Source: Okeania sp. SIO2C9
GTDB taxonomy: Bacteria; Cyanobacteriota; Cyanobacteriia; Cyanobacteriales; Microcoleaceae
NCBI RefSeq assembly: GCF_010672455.1
Contig: NZ_JAAHGO010000063.1
Coordinates: forward strand, 1-35,048
Direction: 5' to 3'
DNA: 35,048 bases
The translations under genes were made by a program, and so were the position numbers. A model generated the notes under the pieces. It saw only the letters and a list, made by a program, of their open reading frames with translations, did no database searches and was not told the origin of the DNA. Shown piece by piece: positions 1 to 8,141 of the stretch (position 1 is the first letter of the stretch; each line of letters begins with the position of its first letter).

Positions 1-317
1 CCTGTGAATCAATGATTATTAAAGTTGCCCATTTGGTTTTTTTTACCTGAGCAGCGTACAAGAGAGATGCAATACATCTCTAATTTTCAAGGGTTACCCC
101 TGATGCTCGCCATTGCTTGTAATGCCAATACACTGTTGAATAAGGAGGCAAGTATGCAGGGTAAGTCACACCAGTTACAACCATTCTTTAATTGATATAG
201 AATACCATCTAAGATTTCTCTGTTGTTCCATTTTGTTGGACAAGTTTTTTTCTTTTTTGGCAGTAATGGCTCAATCATAACCCATTCTTTGTCTATTAAA
301 CTGCTTGAGTATGGCAT
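1..317 (-). pseudogene. IS5-family transposase, decayed N-terminal part
   Basis: Reading leftward from an ATG at 317, the first 53 or so codons match the N-terminal (DUF4096-type) domain of IS5-family transposases, with the typical KEWVMIEPLLPKKKK and ILDGILYQLKNGCNW segments. After the residues CDLP the frame breaks near 160-165, where the reverse strand has an extra C in a CCC run. The expected continuation YLPPYSTVYWHYKQWR is found one frame over, followed by an in-frame stop. Further left, the family's QVKKTKWATLIIIDSQ segment is still recognisable and runs off the window edge. The gene therefore carries at least one frameshift and one nonsense codon and is not functional as drawn. The rest of the element lies outside the window. 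Confidence 0.85.
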
Positions 318-372
318 TGACCCTCTTGTTGATGATAATTGGCGATCGCTACTTAATTATAATCTTGGACAG

Positions 373-397
373 AAAAGATACGATCAGGGGTTCTATA
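373..397 (+). repeat. 25-nt dispersed repeat, copy 1 (possible IS terminus)
   Basis: The 25 nt beginning AAAAGATACGATC and ending GGGGTTCTATA recur nearly unchanged at 21530-21554 (reverse strand) and 25449-25473. This copy lies about 56-80 bp upstream of the start of the broken IS5-family transposase, so it may be the terminal sequence of that element, with the other copies as solo remnants. That link is inference. Confidence 0.6.
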
Positions 398-404
398 GGT
401 TTTT

Positions 405-436
405 ATATCATGTCCGGTACATCGTTTGTGTATAAA
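405..436 (+). repeat. ATATCATGTCCGG dispersed repeat
   Basis: A copy of the dispersed motif ATATCATGTCCGG followed by a related tail (CATCG...TTGTGTAT). Other copies lie at 511-524 (reverse), 4422, 7160, 19621 (variant), 22716 (variant) and 22850-22881 (reverse, inside the cbiB 3' end). Confidence 0.6.
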
Positions 437-640
437 ATTAAGGAGACAATAGGAGAAAACCTTCTGCCTCCTGCCTCCTGCCTTCCTTCCACCAAAGTCT
501 AATTATTCAACCGGACATAATATTAGTTATGACGATGTGATTTATCAATCTGAAAAGGGCTGTAATTCATAGATTATTTTTGACTTTTGCTTTGCACATA
601 GTGCTATATCGCCCCGACTTTTTCCCAACAATTCCTAACT
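437..640. other. Non-coding spacer with heptamer array
   Basis: Between the transposase remnant and asnS there is a CTGCCTC-type tandem heptamer array (about 463-490), followed by a reverse-oriented ATATTATGTCCGG motif at 511-524. No convincing coding sequence, RNA gene or terminator for asnS is seen. Confidence 0.5.
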
Positions 641-2032
641 TTAAAAATCCACAGTTAAAGGTGCCCTTGGAAAAGGAATCACATCTCGAATATTCCCCAT
701 TCCTGTCATAAACTGCACCACTCTTTCAAATCCCAAACCAAACCCTGCATGAGGAACCGTACCATACCTACGCAAATCTAAATACCACCATAATTCCTCC
801 TTATTCATCTCCTGTTCATCTATCCTTCTCTCCAAAACATCCAAACGTTCTTCCCTCTGAGAACCACCAATAATTTCCCCTACCTTCGGCACCAAAACAT
901 CCATCGCCCTAACCGTCTTACCATCATCACTTAAACGCATATAAAAAGCCTTAATTTTTGCTGGATAATCAGTCACAATTACAGGTTTTTTAAACAATTC
1001 CTCACACAAATAACGTTCATGTTCTGACTGTAAATCTAAACCCCACTCTACCGGATATTCAAACTTTTTATCTGTCTTTTCCAACAAAGAAACAGCTTCA
1101 GTATAAGTAATCCTTTCAAAACTATTATTAATAATCGTATCCGCCGTTTCAAAAACTGTTTTATCAATCCGTTTATTGAAAAATTCCATATCCTCCGGAC
1201 AACTTTCCAAAACAGACTTAAAAATATGTTTCAGAAATTCTTCAGCCAAATCCATATCCCCTTCCAAATCACAAAAAGCCATCTCCGGTTCAATCATCCA
1301 AAACTCAGCCAAATGCCGAGAAGTATTAGAATTTTCAGCTCTAAAAGTCGGACCAAACGTATAAACATTACTAAAAGCAGTTGCCATAATTTCCGCTTCT
1401 AACTGACCACTAACTGTCAGAAAAGCAGACTTTCCAAAAAAGTCTTGACTAAAATCAATGTCTTGTTTTTCTGTTAAAGGAACTTTCTTTAAATCTAAAT
1501 TAGTAACTGTAAACATTTCCCCCGCACCTTCACAGTCACTAGCAGTAATAATAGGAGTATGAACCCATAAAAAACCTCGTTCTTGAAAGAATTGATGCAC
1601 AGCATTAGCACAAACATTTCTCACCCGAAAAACTGCTCCATAAGTATTAGTTCGTCCTCGCAAATGTGCAATAGTGCGGAGAAACTCAAAAGAATGACGT
1701 TTTTTCTGCAAAGGATAAGTTTCAGGATCAGCATCACCATAAGCGATCGCCTTTTCTGCCTTAAGTTCAATTCTTTGTCCTTTTGCTGGCGACTCTACCA
1801 AAATACCACTCACTTCTACTGATGCACCTGTATTCATTTGCTGCAAACTTTCTTGATAATTTGGTATATCGGGATTTAATACCACCTGTAGGTTAGCTAA
1901 ACATGAACCGTCATTAACCTCTACAAAAGCAAAATCTTTCAACTCTCGCTTAGTACGTACCCATCCTTGAATTGTTACTTTTTCATCAGGTTTACCGCTT
2001 CTTAAAATTTCAGCAATTCGTTGCTTTGTCAT
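641..2032 (-). CDS. asnS: Asparaginyl-tRNA synthetase
   Basis: Charges tRNA-Asn with asparagine using ATP, in the cytosol. At 463 residues it has the family's usual length. An N-terminal OB-fold anticodon-binding domain (about residues 1-115, with [22 protein letters not shown]) is followed by a class II aminoacyl-tRNA synthetase core. Motif 2 lies at about 223-250 ([19 protein letters not shown]) and motif 3 at 430-437 (GFGLGFER). GAGEMF (169-174) and the C-terminal IRDVIPFPR are characteristic of AsnRS rather than AspRS or LysRS. The ATG at 2032 opens directly into the OB-fold ([10 protein letters not shown]), so the start is well placed. It stands alone on the reverse strand with a repeat-rich intergenic region upstream. 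Confidence 0.97.
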   Translation of the reverse strand: MTKQRIAEILRSGKPDEKVTIQGWVRTKRELKDFAFVEVNDGSCLANLQVVLNPDIPNYQESLQQMNTGASVEVSGILVESPAKGQRIELKAEKAIAYGDADPETYPLQKKRHSFEFLRTIAHLRGRTNTYGAVFRVRNVCANAVHQFFQERGFLWVHTPIITASDCEGAGEMFTVTNLDLKKVPLTEKQDIDFSQDFFGKSAFLTVSGQLEAEIMATAFSNVYTFGPTFRAENSNTSRHLAEFWMIEPEMAFCDLEGDMDLAEEFLKHIFKSVLESCPEDMEFFNKRIDKTVFETADTIINNSFERITYTEAVSLLEKTDKKFEYPVEWGLDLQSEHERYLCEELFKKPVIVTDYPAKIKAFYMRLSDDGKTVRAMDVLVPKVGEIIGGSQREERLDVLERRIDEQEMNKEELWWYLDLRRYGTVPHAGFGLGFERVVQFMTGMGNIRDVIPFPRAPLTVDF

Positions 2033-2123
2033 TGATTTAATCCTGTCTATTAGACTTACTATTTTGATTAATTTTTGGTATTTTCTAGTATTAGAGAGTC
2101 TAGCACAAATTTTTAGTAGTTGT

Positions 2124-2235
2124 CATTTCAGTTATCAGTTATCAGTATCTTGTGGAATAAGGAGGCTGGAAATAAGAAATCTTATTTTTTTTATCTTATA
2201 AAGAGGAGGCGTAACTACCCAAATTTTTCGGTAAT
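2124..2235 (-). repeat. Composite dispersed repeat, copy 1
   Basis: Read on the reverse strand this runs ATTACCGAAAAATT, then a GCCTCCTCTTT... hairpin-like segment, an A-rich stretch, CAGCCTCCTTATT, and ends in a tandem ACTGATA heptamer array followed by ACTGAAATG. The same order of blocks is found at 4561-4671, 19450-19621 and 31521-31648. The first block resembles the left end of the intact TnpB element at 16366-16406. Confidence 0.7.
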
Positions 2236-2340
2236 AAACTGGGTTTTTGGGTAAATTTTGTATTTTGATGCACTAGCGTTCTGATAAAACATGATATTTT
2301 TGCTATTTACATATTCCTTAGTTTTAGTTGTTATGTGTAA

Positions 2341-2465
2341 TACCAAATTGAAATGAAGCTGCATAGAATAATATTTCAAGTAGAAGTGACCGCAGGTAAG
2401 CGTAGATAAAGATAAATCAATTTAATGAATTTCATCATTCTATGCAACTTCATATAAAATTGGTA
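2341..2465. repeat. MITE-like element with 33-nt terminal inverted repeats
   Basis: The left arm (2341-2373, starting TACCAAATTGAAATGAAG) and right arm (2433-2465, ending CATATAAAATTGGTA) are inverted repeats matching at about 27 of 33 positions, separated by about 60 bp without an ORF. The size, the AT-rich termini and the lack of a gene fit a miniature inverted-repeat element. No transposase with matching ends is present in the window. Confidence 0.65.
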
Positions 2466-2505
2466 TAAGTCCTAACCAATAATTTTAACAATTGAAGAAC
2501 ATAAA

Positions 2506-3447
2506 ATGAAAATTGCTTACATTAAACCCAGTTTCCCTAACGAAAAAAGAGTCGGTTTATTACCACAGCATTTATCTTACTGTAGTCCAGAAGACGAACG
2601 CAGATTTGAACAAGGTTATGGGGAAAGTTTAGATATTCCAGATGCAGCTTATGGAGAAAGTGGTGGTTATTCTAGAGAAAATCTATTTGCTTGGGCAGAT
2701 GTAATTTACTGTATTAAAGTTCCCCAACCCCAAGATTATCAATATTTTAGAGAAAATCAAACTCTTGCAGGTTGGATTCATCCCTTCGGTGCATCAGGAA
2801 GATATTTTAGAGAATACTGCGCTGAACCAAAAAATGTCCGATTATTTGATATTACCAATTGCATCTCTATTCGTGTTACTCAAGGAAAAACAGAAACTTT
2901 AAATATTCCCAGAGATATTACCCATAAAAATAGTATTTTAGCAGGTTATGCCTCGATGATGCAAGCAATTATGTTGCGAGGTGGAATTACCCACAACGAT
3001 AGAATAGCAGTATTTGGTTCGGGAAATGTCGCTTATGGAGTCTTGAAATATTTTGCCAGCAAAGGAATTGAACCTGTATTGCGTCGCCGAAGTAATATCG
3101 AGTTAATGCAGCAAGAATTTAAAGACTATGATATATTTATTAATGCAGTAGAAATTGCTCAAGGAGATGCAGCAATTGTTACTTTTGAAATGCTTGATTC
3201 TATGAAATCTACAAGTTGGATCATTGATGCAGCAGCGGATACAGGTAGAGCCATTCAAGGGACTCATGCAACTAAAATTGAAGATCCAATCTATCAAGAT
3301 GAGCAAGGACATACATTTTATGTCGTTGATAATTCTCCATCTCTGCTGTATCGAGAAAGTAGTGAAGCCGTTAGTGAAGGTTATGCCAAGCACTTTTGGG
3401 TTAAACCAATGAGCTATTGGTATAGCGATTTCTGTATTGTACGTTAA
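2506..3447 (+). CDS. N5-(carboxyethyl)ornithine synthase-like dehydrogenase
   Basis: Belongs to the alanine dehydrogenase / N5-(carboxyethyl)ornithine synthase superfamily, which reductively couples pyruvate to an amino group using NAD(P)H. At 313 residues it is close to bacterial carboxyethylornithine synthases and shorter than alanine dehydrogenases (about 360-370). The N-terminus (IKPSFPNEKRVGLLP, 6-20) carries the superfamily's substrate-binding arginine region. A Rossmann nucleotide motif lies at 168-178 (AVFGSGNVAYG). The start at 2506 has a weak purine-rich site (GAAGAA) upstream. The last 52 bp around its stop are repeated downstream at 4345-4396. The exact substrate (ornithine, lysine or another amine) cannot be read from sequence. 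Confidence 0.75.
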   Translation: MKIAYIKPSFPNEKRVGLLPQHLSYCSPEDERRFEQGYGESLDIPDAAYGESGGYSRENLFAWADVIYCIKVPQPQDYQYFRENQTLAGWIHPFGASGRYFREYCAEPKNVRLFDITNCISIRVTQGKTETLNIPRDITHKNSILAGYASMMQAIMLRGGITHNDRIAVFGSGNVAYGVLKYFASKGIEPVLRRRSNIELMQQEFKDYDIFINAVEIAQGDAAIVTFEMLDSMKSTSWIIDAAADTGRAIQGTHATKIEDPIYQDEQGHTFYVVDNSPSLLYRESSEAVSEGYAKHFWVKPMSYWYSDFCIVR

Positions 3448-3544
3448 GTAAAAGTTATAGTCATTGTAATTAATTTCCTGACAGTTACACTATCTCAGTA
3501 ACATACTCAATTCCGCTGGTAAATTTATTTTTAGCAATCACCTT

Positions 3545-4252
3545 ATGACAGTTGCACTTACGTTTGATACAGACTGGGCTCCTGATTTCGTACTAGAGTA
3601 TGTGTGCAGCATACTTGCCGACTACGATTTAGAAGCCACGATGTTTTTCACAAATAAGGTTGGGTTTGACATCCCTGACTTTATTGAAACGGCAATTCAC
3701 CCTGACTTCATCACTTGTGGAGGTGTGACACCTGAAGCAGAAAAGCTGATTGACGAACTTCTGTTTGATTTTCCAAATACGAAAGGATTTCGCTCTCACA
3801 GAATGTTTTGGGACTATGGATTGTACGATCTTTTGCCAAAGAAGGGAGTTATTTATGATTCTTCGATCTTTTTACCTTTTCATGCAAATCTTGAAATCAA
3901 CAGAGCTTATGGAAATCTCCTGCGAATACCAGCTTGGTGGACTGATAACCTACACTTAGAACGTCAGTTAAGTCTGAACTCAGCAGAATTCTTAGATTTG
4001 TCGGAGCCAGGATTGAAAGTGCTTATCTTCCATCCAATTCATGTCTACCTAAATTCTTCACACAGAGATGTCTATCGAGAACGAGTCCAACTTCCTGGAG
4101 ACTTGCGCTCTCTTGATAGAACAACCCTGGAGCCGCTCCGCTATCAAGGCGTGGGAATTGAAACTTTACTAAAAGTGATATGTAGAAAGCTAAAGACAAC
4201 GAATGTTTGTTCGTCTAAACTCGAAACACTTGCGTTAGGGCAGGCGGTTTGA
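3545..4252 (+). CDS. Polysaccharide deacetylase (NodB-fold) family protein
   Basis: A 235-residue protein resembling NodB-homology carbohydrate deacetylases, closest by eye to the WbmS-like branch linked to surface-polysaccharide loci. Visible motifs are TFDTDW (6-11, the paired metal/catalytic aspartates), HPDF (52-55), RSHRMFWD (83-90), YDSS (104-107), RIPAWW (127-132) and a late FHPIHVYLNS. There is no signal peptide, so action in the cytosol on a nucleotide- or lipid-linked sugar is plausible but inferred. The ribosome site is weak. Codon use looks somewhat more GC-rich than its neighbours, and the gene is bracketed by a duplicated piece of the upstream dehydrogenase gene, both consistent with acquisition as a cassette. 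Confidence 0.75.
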   Translation: MTVALTFDTDWAPDFVLEYVCSILADYDLEATMFFTNKVGFDIPDFIETAIHPDFITCGGVTPEAEKLIDELLFDFPNTKGFRSHRMFWDYGLYDLLPKKGVIYDSSIFLPFHANLEINRAYGNLLRIPAWWTDNLHLERQLSLNSAEFLDLSEPGLKVLIFHPIHVYLNSSHRDVYRERVQLPGDLRSLDRTTLEPLRYQGVGIETLLKVICRKLKTTNVCSSKLETLALGQAV

Positions 4253-4344
4253 TCCATTTCTTTGTAACAATGCGCTTAATATATCGCCCCTCAGACCTGA
4301 TCTTACTGTCGATTGGCACAAATATCAAGTGCAGGTTCATATAG

Positions 4345-4396
4345 AATGAGCTATTAGTATACTGATTTCTGTATTGACCCTTAAGTAAAAGTTATA
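4345..4396 (+). pseudogene. Duplicated 3' end of the upstream dehydrogenase gene
   Basis: These 52 bp (AATGAGCTATTAGTATAC ... TTAAGTAAAAGTTATA) match 3408-3459, the last codons, stop and first bases after the dehydrogenase gene, at 46 of 52 positions. The last codons of that gene (MSYWYSDFCIVR) are still recognisable in degraded form. The copy is not expressed as a gene; it marks a duplication boundary around the deacetylase gene. Confidence 0.8.
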
Positions 4397-4421
4397 TCAA
4401 AAAATAGAAAAATGTCAAATA

Positions 4422-4453
4422 ATATCATGTCCGGTAGCATTGGTATTGTATAG
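4422..4453 (+). repeat. ATATCATGTCCGG repeat, long form
   Basis: The 32 nt from ATATCATGTCCGGTAGCATT to GTATTGTATAG are identical, except for one base, to the reverse complement of 22850-22881, the 3' end of cbiB. It is followed by a tandem GGGAACA heptamer array at about 4462-4484. Confidence 0.75.
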
Positions 4454-4560
4454 CAAAGGTAGGGAACAGGGAACAGGGAACAGGCAAGAATACTTAAGAG
4501 CAAGAAAAAAAACTTAAATTTCCTGTAGATATTCACCCTTGGGTTTACACAAACGATAAA

Positions 4561-4671
4561 AAAAGGTCTCAAGCCTCCCCTTTCAACGGGATCAGAAAAA
4601 TAAACTTCAGTATTTCAAGCCTCTGGCAACAGCTACGAGGTACTGATAACTGATAACTGATAACTGAAATG
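4561..4671 (+). repeat. Composite dispersed repeat, copy 2
   Basis: Forward-oriented copy: GGTCTCAAGCCTCCCC, then a TTTCAACGGGA segment, CAGTATTTCAAGCCTC, and a TGATAAC heptamer array ending ACTGAAATG. The ACCGAAAAATT start is missing. The block order matches copies at 2124, 19450 and 31521. Confidence 0.65.
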
Positions 4672-4674
4672 AAA

Positions 4675-5088
4675 TCATCCAGCACAAGATTTTAATAGCC
4701 AACCGATCGCAATTCCTAAGCCGCCAAATCTTACAGCTTGCCAAAATGGTTCTTTTATGCTATGCCAACCAAACAAACTACTCTCTAGATTTAATTCTAT
4801 TGTTTCTAATTCTGTCTGTATTTGTTGTAACTCTTCTCTCAATTCATTAGTTTTTTGACGACGTACTTCCGGTCGCACTTCTTCTAAGCGATGCTTTAAT
4901 TCTGCTTTTCGCCTCTGATAATACTGAACTTGCGAATAACGTTCTTTCAGAGCAGCAAAGGAACGCTCTACATCTGCTAGTGCTTGTGCAAAATCAGTCT
5001 CTGAAACTTCTGACTCCCCATCAATTGGTGCAGAGTTTGAGTACCCATCATTTATTTTTGTCTCAGAATGTTCTGGAGGAGGATTCAT
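4675..5088 (-). CDS. Small coiled-coil protein with C-terminal membrane segment
   Basis: I do not recognise a named family. The 137 residues start with a Pro/Ser/Asp-rich tail (about 1-30). They continue with a long charged helix predicted to form a coiled coil (about 30-105, rich in E, R, Q and L), then a short hydrophobic C-terminal segment (FGGLGIAIGWLL, about 121-132) that could anchor it to a membrane. The gene is divergent from the next one at 5143, with 54 bp between the starts, so the two share a promoter region. Its stop lies just beside composite repeat copy 2. Confidence 0.7.
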   Translation of the reverse strand: MNPPPEHSETKINDGYSNSAPIDGESEVSETDFAQALADVERSFAALKERYSQVQYYQRRKAELKHRLEEVRPEVRRQKTNELREELQQIQTELETIELNLESSLFGWHSIKEPFWQAVRFGGLGIAIGWLLKSCAG

Positions 5089-5142
5089 GCTGGCATACTT
5101 AAGTATAGTAAGTTCTACCTGAAAACATTAATCTAGGAAAAT

Positions 5143-5439
5143 ATGCTTAACTCTAACTCAGCTTCTGCAACTGCAACTCACAAAAGAGATTTACAGGAGT
5201 ATAGTACATTAGAACTAGCTCAAGCTTTAGCCCAAAGACTTGCTATACCAGAAAGAGACTGGCATCGACTTAAGTCTAATCGCCAAGTCCGTGCATTAGA
5301 GCTAACTGTAGCTGCCCTCGTTTTTCTAATTAAGGCGCAACCAACTGAAGCGATCGAACGTCTCAAACAAGCTACTAGCTGGTTAGATCGATCTATCTCA
5401 GCTCCCCCATGTCCAACTCATGGAGTGAAGAAGGATTAA
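5143..5439 (+). CDS. Conserved cyanobacterial protein, DUF6439-like
   Basis: A 98-residue protein with the sequence style of a small family conserved in cyanobacteria: LELAQALAQRLAIPERDWHRLK in the middle, an AALVFLIKAQPTEAIERL helix, and the C-terminal LDRSISAPPCPTHG. The assignment to DUF6439 is from memory of the family pattern and needs a profile search. No catalytic motif or membrane segment is seen. It is transcribed divergently from the coiled-coil gene at 4675-5088. Confidence 0.75.
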   Translation: MLNSNSASATATHKRDLQEYSTLELAQALAQRLAIPERDWHRLKSNRQVRALELTVAALVFLIKAQPTEAIERLKQATSWLDRSISAPPCPTHGVKKD

Positions 5440-5463
5440 TCAGTTGAAGTTAACTTAAATTCT

Positions 5464-5940
5464 TCACATAACCAAGGGTAATCTAGAGTTATTTCTTACT
5501 CTTTTGCATAGCATTAACTCTGTACCCTTGGAGTTCCATTCAACATAATCAAAAACTTGGTAGATGATGTATATGCCTCGACCACATTCTTTTTCATCAT
5601 CACAATAATCTTCTGGGGAATAGGTAGCAGTTTGCCTATGATTTTGGTTTGATTTACAAGGTGGTTTAAAACCCAGACCTTGATCTGAAATCACCCACCA
5701 ATACTGGTCTTGTACAATTGAAAAACGGACGAAAACTTTCTTATTGGGGTCTAAATTATTGCCATGCTTTGCAGAATTTACCAACGCTTCTTGTAATCCT
5801 AGTCGTAGTTCTGGATGCCAATGTTTAGGAACATCTGCCAGTAAAAGATCAAGAATAGGACACAAATATAGGGTAGAAGCAAAGCTAATTGTCACCCAGT
5901 TTTGACTTATTAGACGTGGACGTGATGAGATAGCAATCAC
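5464..5940 (-). CDS. Anti-sigma regulatory factor-type ATP-binding protein (HATPase_c_2)
   Basis: A 158-residue single-domain protein of the RsbW/SpoIIAB-like Ser/Thr kinase type, which in other bacteria binds and inhibits sigma factors or phosphorylates anti-anti-sigma partners. The GHKL ATP-binding signatures are all visible: the N box (EALVNSAKHGN, about 51-61), the G1 box (SDQGLGF) and the G2 box (ECGRGIYIIYQVFDYVEW). No partner STAS protein or sigma factor is adjacent, so the target is unknown. Cyanobacteria often carry orphan members of this family. Confidence 0.85.
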   Translation of the reverse strand: MIAISSRPRLISQNWVTISFASTLYLCPILDLLLADVPKHWHPELRLGLQEALVNSAKHGNNLDPNKKVFVRFSIVQDQYWWVISDQGLGFKPPCKSNQNHRQTATYSPEDYCDDEKECGRGIYIIYQVFDYVEWNSKGTELMLCKRVRNNSRLPLVM

Positions 5941-6260
5941 TGAAAAAACTCCCTAGCTTTTCTTAGTAAACCTTTGTCAATCTCCTCGTACAATTAAAAA
6001 TTTTTTCTTTAATCAGCATCCCTGCTTTGATATTTTTATAGTATCAAAACTCTTAAGAAAAATAAAGTACCTAAGCAAAATTAGTGGAAATTCTTTATAT
6101 ATTTTCTACTTAAAGTATCTAATATCTACTTAGGTTTCTTGATTTTTGGCCTAGATTTTTTTTAATACATTTTTATCGCTGACGAGAAATATTTTAGAAA
6201 TAATTCGATCCCGCCTTAATTTTGATACAATATTTAATGTGATTTAATAAAACTTTATAT
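5941..6260. promoter_or_regulatory. Divergent intergenic region
   Basis: About 320 AT-rich bases separate the starts of the anti-sigma-type gene (reverse) and the hydrolase gene (forward), so promoters for both should lie here. A possible forward -10 box is the TACAAT at about 6225-6230. No repeat or RNA gene is seen. Confidence 0.4.
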
Positions 6261-7160
6261 ATGCTAACTACATCAGCCTCTACCACAACTTCAGTTCCTG
6301 GCAGTTATTGGCAGTGGCGGGATCAGTCTATCTACTATATATGTGCAGGTAAGTCGGATACCCCAACTCCACCTATATTATTAATACATGGCTTTGGAGC
6401 ATCAACAGACCATTGGCGCAAAAATATTGCATATCTGAGCCAGTTTTTTCAGGTTTGGGCGATCGATTTGCTAGGATTTGGACGTTCAACAAAAGCAAAC
6501 TGGCAATATAGTGGTCAGCTGTGGAGAGAACAATTAAATGACTTTATTACTGAAATAATTGGTAAACCTGTGGTATTAGCAGGAAATTCTCTGGGAGGCT
6601 ATGCAGCATTGTGTGTGGCAGCTCAATATCCAACTTCTACAGCAGGTTTAATATTACTTAACAGTGCTGGACCTTTTAGTGAATCTCAGCCTACTGCCAA
6701 ACCTCCGTTGTGGAGAAAAGTTATTTCTCAAAGTACAAAGTGGTTACTTTTGCAAGATTGGCCTAGTTTTTTATTATTTCAATGGACGCGACGACGTAGC
6801 ACTATCAGAAAAACACTACAGAAAGTTTATTTAGACCAAAGTGCTGTTACAGACCAACTAATAGAAGATATATATCGGCCTTCTTGCGATCCTGGTGCAG
6901 CTAAAGTCTTTGCCTCTATATTCAAAACTCCATCTGGCGAAAAAGTTGATGTGTTGTTAGGTCAGTTAAACTGTTCCTTGCTCATGCTATGGGGAAAAGC
7001 AGATCCTTGGATAAATACTCAAAGTAGAAGTGCCCAGTTTCGTAAGTATTATCCTCAGTTAACAGAATACTTTTTAGAGGCGGGTCATTGCCCTCATGAT
7101 GAAGTGCCAGAACAAGTTAACAAATTAATTAAAGAATGGGTGTTTTTAATGGTGAAGTAA
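6261..7160 (+). CDS. Alpha/beta-fold hydrolase
   Basis: A 299-residue alpha/beta hydrolase. The oxyanion motif HGFGAS is at 43-48, the nucleophile elbow GNSLGG at 108-113 gives Ser110, and Asp248 (GKADPW) and His276 (EAGHCPHDE) complete the triad. The cap region (about 138-225) is rich in Trp and Arg. The overall pattern resembles the pheophytinase/chlorophyllase-like hydrolases common in cyanobacteria, but the substrate cannot be assigned. There is no signal peptide. An ATATCATGTCCGG repeat begins on the last base of the stop codon. Confidence 0.85.
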   Translation: MLTTSASTTTSVPGSYWQWRDQSIYYICAGKSDTPTPPILLIHGFGASTDHWRKNIAYLSQFFQVWAIDLLGFGRSTKANWQYSGQLWREQLNDFITEIIGKPVVLAGNSLGGYAALCVAAQYPTSTAGLILLNSAGPFSESQPTAKPPLWRKVISQSTKWLLLQDWPSFLLFQWTRRRSTIRKTLQKVYLDQSAVTDQLIEDIYRPSCDPGAAKVFASIFKTPSGEKVDVLLGQLNCSLLMLWGKADPWINTQSRSAQFRKYYPQLTEYFLEAGHCPHDEVPEQVNKLIKEWVFLMVK

Positions 7161-7811
7161 TATCATGTCCGGTTAAATACTTATAAATAACGACGGAGGA
7201 GTCAGGAGTAAAAAGGAAGGATGTTTTTGGTCGCGCTGTTAAGCGGAGATGATATTAAGTACCTATGCAAAATTAATTTAACATTTGTCACCAAGTAGTA
7301 GGCAGTAGGCAGTAGGGCACAAAAAATATACTTGTGTGTTTGAGGCAGTGGGAACCTACTACTAGAAAGTTTGCTAATTTTGGTTTCATAAGGTAGTAGA
7401 AATGCTCTGAGTGTTAGGGGGTGGACTTGTTTAAATTAACATAGCTCTACTTTTCAAGAATTAAGAATTTAGAATTTAGAATTTAGAATTACCTCTCCTT
7501 GAAAAGAAGAGGATTGACAAAGAGATGAAAATTTTTATTTATTATCCCCTTAAAAGGGGAGGCGCATACCCACAATATTTCGGTAAAAAGGTAGCTGATT
7601 CCAGTTAAGCGTTAATTTGCCTTGAGTCTTTTGAGCAGCTTAGGTTGTTTAATTGATAAATAGGAATAGGAATCCTCTGTACTTGAGCTAGAGGAGAATG
7701 TCAATCAGTAGACATCTCTAGATAAAGAGGGAGTAAGAAGTAGGGAGCAGGGAGAAAGAATTTATTAATAAGAGTGGGATAATTGATTTGATTTTTTCTG
7801 ATCGGAGATGT
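7161..7811. other. Repeat-filled spacer
   Basis: No coding sequence is convincing here. The stretch holds the ATATCATGTCCGG motif at its left edge, a GTAGGCA array (about 7288-7310), a TTTAGAA heptamer array (about 7462-7490), a type-B repeat (7491-7585), and inverted 10-nt arms TAGACATCTC (7709) and GAGATGTCTA (7805), the second overlapping the stop of the next gene. Confidence 0.5.
7491..7585 (-). repeat. Type-B dispersed repeat, copy 1
   Basis: On the reverse strand it begins TACCGAAATATTGTGGGTAT and carries the perfect hairpin CCCCTTTTAAGGGG, like the composite repeat. It then differs, ending TCAATCCTCTT...TTTTCAAGGAGAGGT. A second copy with the same tail lies at 31649-31740. Confidence 0.65.
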
Positions 7812-8141
7812 CTAGTAGAAACGAGGATGAATTCTTGGATTAAGCATATCATCAACAGCTTCATTTCCCTGAAAATGTTGTTTAACTATTGTTGGGACAT
7901 TATGAGGTTGGACTCGGTAATACCAAATTTCATCAGGGGAAACTCTGACTGTGGGACCTGTGCTACATTGACCTAGACAACCGCTGGCCTTGATATTAAC
8001 ACCAACTACATTTTCTGTCTCAGCTATGAAAGTTTTGAGGACTTGTTGAGAATTGTGGCGCAGACAAGAGGTATTTTGGCAGACAAATACACAGCGATCG
8101 CGAGCAGGAACTTCTAATTTTTGGCCTTCTGGTGTTGACAT
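7812..8141 (-). CDS. Thioredoxin-like [2Fe-2S] ferredoxin-domain protein
   Basis: A 109-residue protein with the fold and cysteine pattern of thioredoxin-like [2Fe-2S] proteins (related to the NuoE/HoxE cluster domain): Cys21 and Cys26 in VFVCQNTSCLRH, and Cys55 and Cys59 in SGCLGQCSTGP. It probably carries one [2Fe-2S] cluster and acts in electron transfer or redox sensing. The C-terminus (PTIVKQHFQGNEAVDDMLNPRIHPRF) is the usual ending of the small cyanobacterial family. No redox partner gene is adjacent. The ATG at 8141 is followed directly by the domain. Confidence 0.85.
   Translation of the reverse strand: MSTPEGQKLEVPARDRCVFVCQNTSCLRHNSQQVLKTFIAETENVVGVNIKASGCLGQCSTGPTVRVSPDEIWYYRVQPHNVPTIVKQHFQGNEAVDDMLNPRIHPRFY

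Noticed and set aside
3103-3393. Reverse open frame inside the dehydrogenase gene, and similar antisense frames elsewhere
   Set aside because: They are shadows of strongly supported genes, with no start context or domain.
7788-7976. Forward open frame overlapping the [2Fe-2S] protein gene
   Set aside because: Lies antisense to a well-supported gene and has no family resemblance.
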